Shown here: in pieces, positions 6,844-10,318 of the stretch
Numbering within the stretch: the stretch's first letter is position 1
How the letters are laid out: the number at the start of each line of letters is the position of its first letter
Assembly (NCBI GenBank): GCA_001603765.1
Contig: LUZV01000147.1
Location: 1 to 10,318, forward strand
Origin: Anaerolineales bacterium Chloro_02
GTDB lineage: Bacteria > Chloroflexota > Anaerolineae > Anaerolineales > Anaerolineaceae
Direction of reading: 5' to 3'
Length of the DNA: 10,318 nucleotides
Notes under the pieces: generated by a model
The model's database searches: none
What the model saw: the letters and a program-made list of their open reading frames with translations, nothing else
What the model was told of the DNA's origin: nothing
Position numbers and translations under genes: made by a program

Positions 6844-7182
6844 CTACATGCTGATCACCTCATACCCTTCCATCAGATATGCTTTCATGCCGGCGTGCCC
6901 ATACATATCATCTAACATCGGCAGTCCCAAAGCGTGGTTGGCTTCAAACACGCCCAGAACTTTAGAACAGGCAAAGCAGATCCCTGCGATTAGGCCTGCT
7001 TCCAGCGCTTTAGCAAACAGCGGGTTATTTTCTTCTTTTAACATTGCCGGCAGCTTGACGGACGCGCCTTCAAAAATGATCCTCACCTCGAATCCCGCGT
7101 GGTGCAGATCCAGAGCGTTCATCAAGACATGCTGAAAACACATCTTTTCGCCCGTCATGGCATAAAAAAGTAGCTTTTTCAT
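6844..7182 (-). CDS. DsrE-family protein
   Basis: A 112-residue cytoplasmic protein of the DsrE/DsrF-like fold, whose members bind or relay sulfur, often through a conserved cysteine. It opens with MKKLLFYAMTGEKMCFQHVL, followed by the strand EVRIIFEGASVKL, and ends in GYEVISM, all typical of the small DsrE-like proteins common in anaerobes. Cysteines are C15 and a CxxC pair, C69 and C72 (CFACS). The size and these cysteines fit the single-domain subgroup, which is often unlinked to dissimilatory sulfite reductase, so a general sulfur-carrier or redox role is likely but unproven. A good ribosome binding site, GAGGAAAA (7190-7183), lies directly before the ATG. It follows the Cas4-like gene by 38 bases in the same direction and may be the last gene of that operon. 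Confidence 0.88.
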   Translation of the reverse strand: MKKLLFYAMTGEKMCFQHVLMNALDLHHAGFEVRIIFEGASVKLPAMLKEENNPLFAKALEAGLIAGICFACSKVLGVFEANHALGLPMLDDMYGHAGMKAYLMEGYEVISM

Positions 7183-7220
7183 TTTTCCTCACTTTTTTGT
7201 CTGGCGCTTAGGATCATGGA

Positions 7221-7748
7221 TCAGGTCAATTTCTGATCACAAATCCCGCGGTAGCCGCAACTGGCGCAGCGGGCTGGCACGGCGTGTGAACGCGCCGGAG
7301 CTTTTCTGCCTTTTTCTATCTGCCGGATCCGCGCAAGCGTTTCAATCAATTCGCCTTGCAGTTGCGGTGTAAATTCAATCTGGAAGTCCTTTTCCGGGTA
7401 ATGCAGCAGACCATATTTAGGCGATTGCTCAAAGTTGCTGGCAATGAGCCGTCCGTACGCTGCCAGTTGGAGGCGGTGAGAATCGTAGGGCTGCGCAGGC
7501 GAGTGGCCGGTTTTAACCTCAACCGGTATCAAACTCCCTTGGCGGGTTCGGATGACGTAATCCGGTTTGCCAACTAATCCGAGATCCTCATCGAGTAAAA
7601 CGCGCGGGAGCGGCTGCCAGAGGTCTGTATCGGCATAGACTGTTTCCGCGTCCGGGAGACCGCTGCGTTTTCGTTTTCGCGCGCTGAGCGCTAAAAGCAC
7701 GGCAGCCAGCGCGAGCAACAGGAGAACCAGCCACCATAAATTGCTCAT
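7221..7748 (-). CDS. Membrane-tethered Cas4-like nuclease, catalytic (C-terminal) half
   Basis: A 175-residue protein beginning with a membrane helix (residues 4-22) followed by RKRKR, which predicts a cytoplasmic C-terminal part. The rest matches the core of Cas4/RecB-type PD-(D/E)XK nucleases: GKPDYVI (PD at 62-63), IPVEVKTG (E77 and K79), the QLAAY motif (Q94, Y98), and three C-terminal cysteines C161, C164 and C170 in CASCGYRGIC, spaced as in the Fe-S cluster of Cas4. The fourth cluster cysteine and the N-terminal histidine motif, normally in the same chain, are instead in the small protein encoded just upstream, whose stop overlaps this start (ATGA, 7748-7745). No CRISPR array or other cas gene is in the window, so this is a Cas4-like housekeeping or accessory nuclease, not a CRISPR adaptation protein on present evidence. 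Confidence 0.85.
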   Translation of the reverse strand: MSNLWWLVLLLLALAAVLLALSARKRKRSGLPDAETVYADTDLWQPLPRVLLDEDLGLVGKPDYVIRTRQGSLIPVEVKTGHSPAQPYDSHRLQLAAYGRLIASNFEQSPKYGLLHYPEKDFQIEFTPQLQGELIETLARIRQIEKGRKAPARSHAVPARCASCGYRGICDQKLT

Positions 7749-7969
7749 AAAGCCATCCGTAAGATTAAAAGCAGCGCTAAAATCAGCAGAGCAAAAGCAG
7801 CCCAGCGATAAAAAACCGCGAGTTTTACCCCGCGGCTGTGTTCTCTGTGCTCGTGGCTGCCGGCGTTCATGGCATCCTGGTTCTCAGACGGCAAATTTTG
7901 CTGCTGATACCACCAGGCACGCTCACAATAGTTAAAGCTGCCCAATTCCGAGGCGCGCACCTTGCGCAT
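7745..7969 (-). CDS. Membrane-tethered Cas4-like protein, N-terminal half
   Basis: A 74-residue protein that looks like the beginning of a Cas4-type nuclease and then stops after a membrane helix. RASELGSFNYCERAWWYQQQ (5-24) matches the Cas4 N-terminal pattern in which a cysteine (C15) is the first ligand of the Fe-S cluster. NAGSHEHREH (35-44) matches the Gly-x-x-x-His region (G37, H41) that contributes a metal-binding histidine. Residues about 52-70 form a membrane helix with the N-terminal part predicted inside. There is no nuclease core. The start codon overlaps the translin stop by one base (TGATG), and the stop overlaps the next gene in ATGA. The two products together supply every expected motif, so they probably assemble into one enzyme. 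A recent frameshift or split of a single gene is the alternative. Confidence 0.8.
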   Translation of the reverse strand: MRKVRASELGSFNYCERAWWYQQQNLPSENQDAMNAGSHEHREHSRGVKLAVFYRWAAFALLILALLLILRMAL

Positions 7970-8616
7970 CAGAGTGTACGATCCTCCAACTGTTCAGAAA
8001 GCCGGTTCAATTTTCGTTCAAGCTCATTTTGCCTGAACGAAACAGTGATATCCGCGCGGGTGCGCTCGATGATACCCCGCGCCAGATCGGTTCGGCGGCG
8101 CAGACCGTCAGTGATCGCGTCAGGGTAGTCCATGGTAACCAATTGGGTGAAGACGTCATCCATCAGGGCCAGCAGCCGTTCAACTTCGGCGCTGTAGCCA
8201 GGACGAAGCAAATCGAGGCAACGGCGGCGCAGCTCGCCGAGAGTCTCGGTGAGCCCGTTAAGGTAAGCGGGCGCCTCTGCGTCCAGCTCCTGGGGGGTCG
8301 GGAGCGGCTCGCCTTGGATCATCGCCACGGTCAGGCATGCCTCGCAGTATTCTTTGATGGCGTCCTGGGTGTATCCGGCAAAAAAGAGGTCGGGATGGTC
8401 CGCGCGTAAGGTTGATGTGAGGGCGTTTGCCAATTCGCGCGCCTGCCCAATTTCGAGCTGAGCTTCCTCGTGCTCCTCACGATGGATGGCGCGGATAGCC
8501 AAAGAAGCGTGGCGGGTCAGTTCGCGGGCTTGCCTAAGAGCCGCGTCTCGCAGGGCGGTTTTTTGGTCAAATTCCCGCCGGATTTCTTCACAGATCACAT
8601 CAAGCTGGTTGGTCAT
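7969..8616 (-). CDS. Translin-family (TRAX-like) protein
   Basis: A 215-residue, almost wholly helical protein of the translin superfamily, known from eukaryotes (translin and TRAX, the C3PO ribonuclease), archaea and a few bacteria. The strongest match is MDYPDAITDGLRRRTDLARG (162-181), continuing into IIERTRADIT, the C-terminal signature of the family. YLNGLTETLGELRRRC (118-133) parallels the TRAX stretch ending in GEL-R-x-C. EYCEA (89-93) matches the EYVEA motif of TRAX, whose two glutamates are catalytic; E89 and E92 are therefore candidate metal ligands. I cannot place the third acidic residue of TRAX with confidence. Binding or cleavage of single-stranded RNA or DNA is the inferred role. 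It overlaps the DUF3467 gene upstream by four bases (ATGA) and the Cas4-like N-terminal gene by one base. Confidence 0.85.
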   Translation of the reverse strand: MTNQLDVICEEIRREFDQKTALRDAALRQARELTRHASLAIRAIHREEHEEAQLEIGQARELANALTSTLRADHPDLFFAGYTQDAIKEYCEACLTVAMIQGEPLPTPQELDAEAPAYLNGLTETLGELRRRCLDLLRPGYSAEVERLLALMDDVFTQLVTMDYPDAITDGLRRRTDLARGIIERTRADITVSFRQNELERKLNRLSEQLEDRTL

Positions 8617-8933
8617 TTAAGCTCTTCCGGTGGGTTTTGTCCGCTCGTGTCGCGGAAAAGCTCATCCGCCAGGGTATGCCCGCGAGGGATGCGAATTTCG
8701 CCAAAGGTGGCTTCGTAACGCGCGATATTTTCGTTTATGGCGCGCTGAAAAAGCTTCATCGTCAGCGGTGAGAGGATCAGCCGGGTGTTGAGCTTAAGGC
8801 TCGAAAGACCTGGCATCATCGTCGCATAATCCAGGATGAATTCGTGAGGAGTATGGGTTATATACGCGGTGTTGATGTACCGCGGCACGAGATCATCCGG
8901 GACGATAAACGGTATCTTTTGAGGCTCGGGCAT
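8613..8933 (-). CDS. DUF3467 family protein
   Basis: A 106-residue protein of the DUF3467 family, whose function is unknown. The family pattern is clear: YINTAYITHTPHEFILDYAT (19-38) for the first strands, then a proline-glycine turn (MMPGLSSLKL), RLILSPLTMKLFQRAINENI (51-70) for the strand-helix unit, and ARYEATFGEIRIP (71-83). The length is normal for the family, with a short disordered tail. The stop overlaps the translin start by four bases (ATGA at 8616-8613), and its own start lies two bases after the ssb stop, so it is embedded in a nucleic-acid-handling operon. A role with ssb or translin is inferred from position only. Confidence 0.88.
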   Translation of the reverse strand: MPEPQKIPFIVPDDLVPRYINTAYITHTPHEFILDYATMMPGLSSLKLNTRLILSPLTMKLFQRAINENIARYEATFGEIRIPRGHTLADELFRDTSGQNPPEELK

Positions 8934-8935
8934 AG

Positions 8936-9322
8936 TTAGAATGGAATGTCGTCGTCATCGACGCTGCCGCTGCCGTCAGAACCGCCATCGGAACGGGGCG
9001 TCAGGAAGCGAACTGTGTCAGCTGAAACCTCATAGCTGCTGCCCCAGCTGCCATCTTTCTTCTGGAAAATTTGCGGAGCGCCCGTGTTTGCGTCGGGGCG
9101 CAAACGGCCTTCAATCAGAACTTTAGAGCCCTTGTGCAGATATTGGTTGCAGCTTTCTGCTTGTTTGCCCCAAACCGAAACGCGGAACCAGGTAGTTTCA
9201 TCTTTTTCATTATAGCGTCTGCTGGTCGCGACGGAAAAACTGGTCACTGCTGTGCCGTCAGGGGTATAGCGCATCTCCGGGTCTCTGCCGAGGTTGCCTA
9301 TGATGATTAGTTTCTGGTACAT
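8936..9322 (-). CDS. ssb: Single-stranded DNA-binding protein
   Basis: Binds single-stranded DNA during replication, recombination and repair. Residues 1-107 form the bacterial SSB OB fold: MYQKLIIIGNLGRDPEMRYT at the N-terminus, VTSFSVATSRR, TTWFRVSVWGKQAE with the usual aromatic residues (W45, W51), and LIEGRL. The linker is very short (about 109-121, Gly/Ser/Asp-rich), and the protein ends in the acidic tip DDDDIPF that recruits partner proteins. At 128 residues it is shorter than the Escherichia coli protein because of the linker. The ribosome binding site GAAAGG lies at 9335-9330. It leads the minus-strand operon with DUF3467, translin and the Cas4-like pair. The start and fold are certain; whether it is the only ssb of the genome cannot be judged. 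Confidence 0.97.
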   Translation of the reverse strand: MYQKLIIIGNLGRDPEMRYTPDGTAVTSFSVATSRRYNEKDETTWFRVSVWGKQAESCNQYLHKGSKVLIEGRLRPDANTGAPQIFQKKDGSWGSSYEVSADTVRFLTPRSDGGSDGSGSVDDDDIPF

Positions 9323-9394
9323 GGGAATTCCTTTCGTGTGTGGTCATGCTCGATATGATTAGTGTCGTCTGCCATGCGTCGATCTATTTATTTA

Positions 9395-9423
9395 ATTTTA
9401 CATCATTATTGCAATGATTTCAC
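9395..9423 (-). promoter_or_regulatory. Candidate promoter of the ssb operon
   Basis: On the minus strand, GTGAAA (9423-9418) and TAAAAT (9400-9395) are separated by 17 bases, matching the -35 and -10 consensus at four and five of six positions. The start would fall about 65 bases before the ssb ATG. A 17-base inverted repeat almost fills the spacer, which suggests a regulated promoter. Confidence 0.4.
9402..9418. promoter_or_regulatory. Inverted repeat inside the candidate ssb promoter
   Basis: ATCATT (9402-9407) and AATGAT (9413-9418) are perfect six-base arms around a five-base centre. The repeat sits between the predicted -35 and -10 of ssb, a typical operator position. The AT-rich context raises the chance of coincidence. 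Confidence 0.35.
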
Positions 9424-9427
9424 TTTA

Positions 9428-9447
9428 TTGAATAAGTGTTCATTCAA
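9428..9447. repeat. Inverted repeat TTGAAT / ATTCAA
   Basis: Perfect six-base arms TTGAAT (9428-9433) and ATTCAA (9442-9447) flank an eight-base centre in the divergent intergenic region. It could be a regulator site for ssb or for the right-hand gene, or chance in AT-rich DNA. Confidence 0.25.
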
Positions 9448-9539
9448 AACCCATTAGGAGCTTAACTATACTTTCCGTTATAATTGGCAGCAGGATTTAT
9501 CGGCGTGTGTTATTGGCATCAATAAACTATCTCGATGCA

Positions 9540-9561
9540 AATTTGTTGATAATAACAAATT
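9540..9561. promoter_or_regulatory. 22-base perfect inverted repeat upstream of the FAH-family gene
   Basis: AATTTGTT (9540-9547) and AACAAATT (9554-9561) are perfect eight-base arms around a six-base centre that reads GATAAT, itself one mismatch from a -10 hexamer. It ends 43 bases before the start at 9605. This is the size and position of a repressor operator. No convincing -35 hexamer is seen in front of it. Confidence 0.45.
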
Positions 9562-9604
9562 GTCGCTAGAATCAAGAATGGTTTTTTTATGAAAGGTGTG
9601 TGTT

Positions 9605-10318
9605 ATGAAATTTTGTACGTTTGTCGCAGAAGGTAGAAGCCCAAAATTAGGAGTATTAATAAACGACATGATTGTCGACCTTAATGAAGCAGACCCGAGA
9701 ATACCCAGGACTATGATTGAGTTTCTTCAAGATGCCGAATCATTTCTTGATTTGGCAAAGGTCTGCCTCGAGAAGCCTACAGAAGGGTTTCCTATGGCGA
9801 GTGTCAAATTGTTGCCGCCTCTGCCTAAACCCGAAAGCTTTCGAGATTTCATGGGGTTTGCTGAACATGTAGAGACCAGTAGGCGTAATCGCGGACAAGC
9901 GGTAGACCCTGTTTATTATGAGATTCCTGTTTTCTACTTCTCGAACACAAACAATTTTCTGGGACCATTTGAGAAGGTTGTGTCACCCCGGAAAACACAA
10001 AAACTTGATTTCGAATTTGAGGTTGGTATTGTTCTGAGCAAAACCGGACGCGATATATCACATGATGAAGCGGATAAATTTATCTTTGGGTATACGATCC
10101 TCAATGATTGGTCCGCGCGAGATTTTCAGCTTGAGGAAATGAAGGTGGGCTTGGGTCCAGCTAAGGGAAAAGATTTTGCGACCTCCATGGGTCCGTTTCT
10201 AGTCACAAAGGATGAGTTTGAGCCTTATAGAACGGGATCTCGCTTTGATAGAAAGACGCGGCTTACACTAAATGGTACCGTTTTGAGAGAAAATAACCTT
10301 CTGAATATCCATCATGAT
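9605..10318 (+). CDS. Fumarylacetoacetate hydrolase (FAH) family protein, 3' end beyond window
   Basis: The reading frame is open for 238 codons to the window edge with no stop, so the C-terminus is missing. The FAH fold carries out metal-dependent C-C bond hydrolysis, hydration or decarboxylation of acyl-pyruvate and related dicarbonyl compounds. SFRDFMGFAEHVETSRRNRG (78-97) holds D81 and H88, aligning with the metal-binding aspartate and the catalytic histidine of mouse FAH. DFEFEVGIVL (135-144) supplies metal ligands E137 and E139, and LNDWSARDFQ (166-175) supplies D168. PAKGKDFATSMGPFLVT (185-201) is the substrate-side loop with its conserved lysine. All expected active-site residues seen so far are present. 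The substrate is unknown. The ATG at 9605 is preceded by GAAAGG at 9590-9595. Base composition is clearly lower in GC than in the genes to the left, at least in its first half. Confidence 0.92.
   Translation, partial: MKFCTFVAEGRSPKLGVLINDMIVDLNEADPRIPRTMIEFLQDAESFLDLAKVCLEKPTEGFPMASVKLLPPLPKPESFRDFMGFAEHVETSRRNRGQAVDPVYYEIPVFYFSNTNNFLGPFEKVVSPRKTQKLDFEFEVGIVLSKTGRDISHDEADKFIFGYTILNDWSARDFQLEEMKVGLGPAKGKDFATSMGPFLVTKDEFEPYRTGSRFDRKTRLTLNGTVLRENNLLNIHHD

Noticed and set aside
7221..9322. CRISPR-Cas locus, suggested by the Cas4-like protein
   Set aside because: No direct repeats with regular spacers and no cas1, cas2 or effector gene is in the window. The Cas4-like pair is flanked by translin and DsrE genes, so a CRISPR role is not supported.
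9479..9484. TATAAT as the -10 of the FAH-family gene
   Set aside because: The hexamer is perfect but no -35 is found at 16-18 bases and there is no extended TG, so in AT-rich DNA it may be chance.

Overview
The window looks like a chromosomal segment of an anaerobic, moderately GC-rich bacterium, most plausibly a member of the Chloroflexota (Anaerolineae-like). This is an inference from gene content and protein style: ribose-5-phosphate-dependent PdxS/PdxT vitamin B6 synthesis, a bacterial translin-family protein, a membrane-tethered Cas4-like protein, a DsrE protein and small SRP RNA. There is no 16S or other taxonomic marker. No insertion sequence, tRNA or CRISPR array was seen.

Left block (plus strand, 87-2590): a three-gene operon encodes an ABC-2 type exporter ATPase, its permease, and a secreted or anchored protein with an Ig-like ectodomain, one membrane helix and a cytoplasmic zinc ribbon. 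A clear intrinsic terminator (2615-2652) closes it.

Vitamin B6 block (plus strand, 2705-5724): pdxS and pdxT make the PLP synthase complex. A protein that looks like two degenerate GNAT-like halves follows, with an uncertain start, and then a class I SAM methyltransferase. This block meets a convergent methyltransferase gene with a C-terminal zinc ribbon; the two stop codons share the palindrome TTAA at 5721-5724.

Minus-strand block (9322 down to 5721): ssb, a DUF3467 protein, a translin-family protein, and a Cas4-like nuclease split over two overlapping reading frames form a tightly packed operon with 1-4 base overlaps. A DsrE-family gene follows. Next comes the small SRP RNA gene (ffs) with its own strong promoter, and directly behind it the zinc-ribbon methyltransferase. 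The ssb-DUF3467-translin-Cas4-like group is the most unusual part. The four cysteines expected for a Cas4-type Fe-S cluster are divided 1+3 between two proteins, each with one membrane helix, so a working enzyme would need the two halves to assemble, probably at the membrane.

Right end: an AT-rich divergent intergenic region (9323-9604) carries three inverted repeats. It leads into a fumarylacetoacetate hydrolase family gene that runs off the window and has visibly lower GC than the rest.
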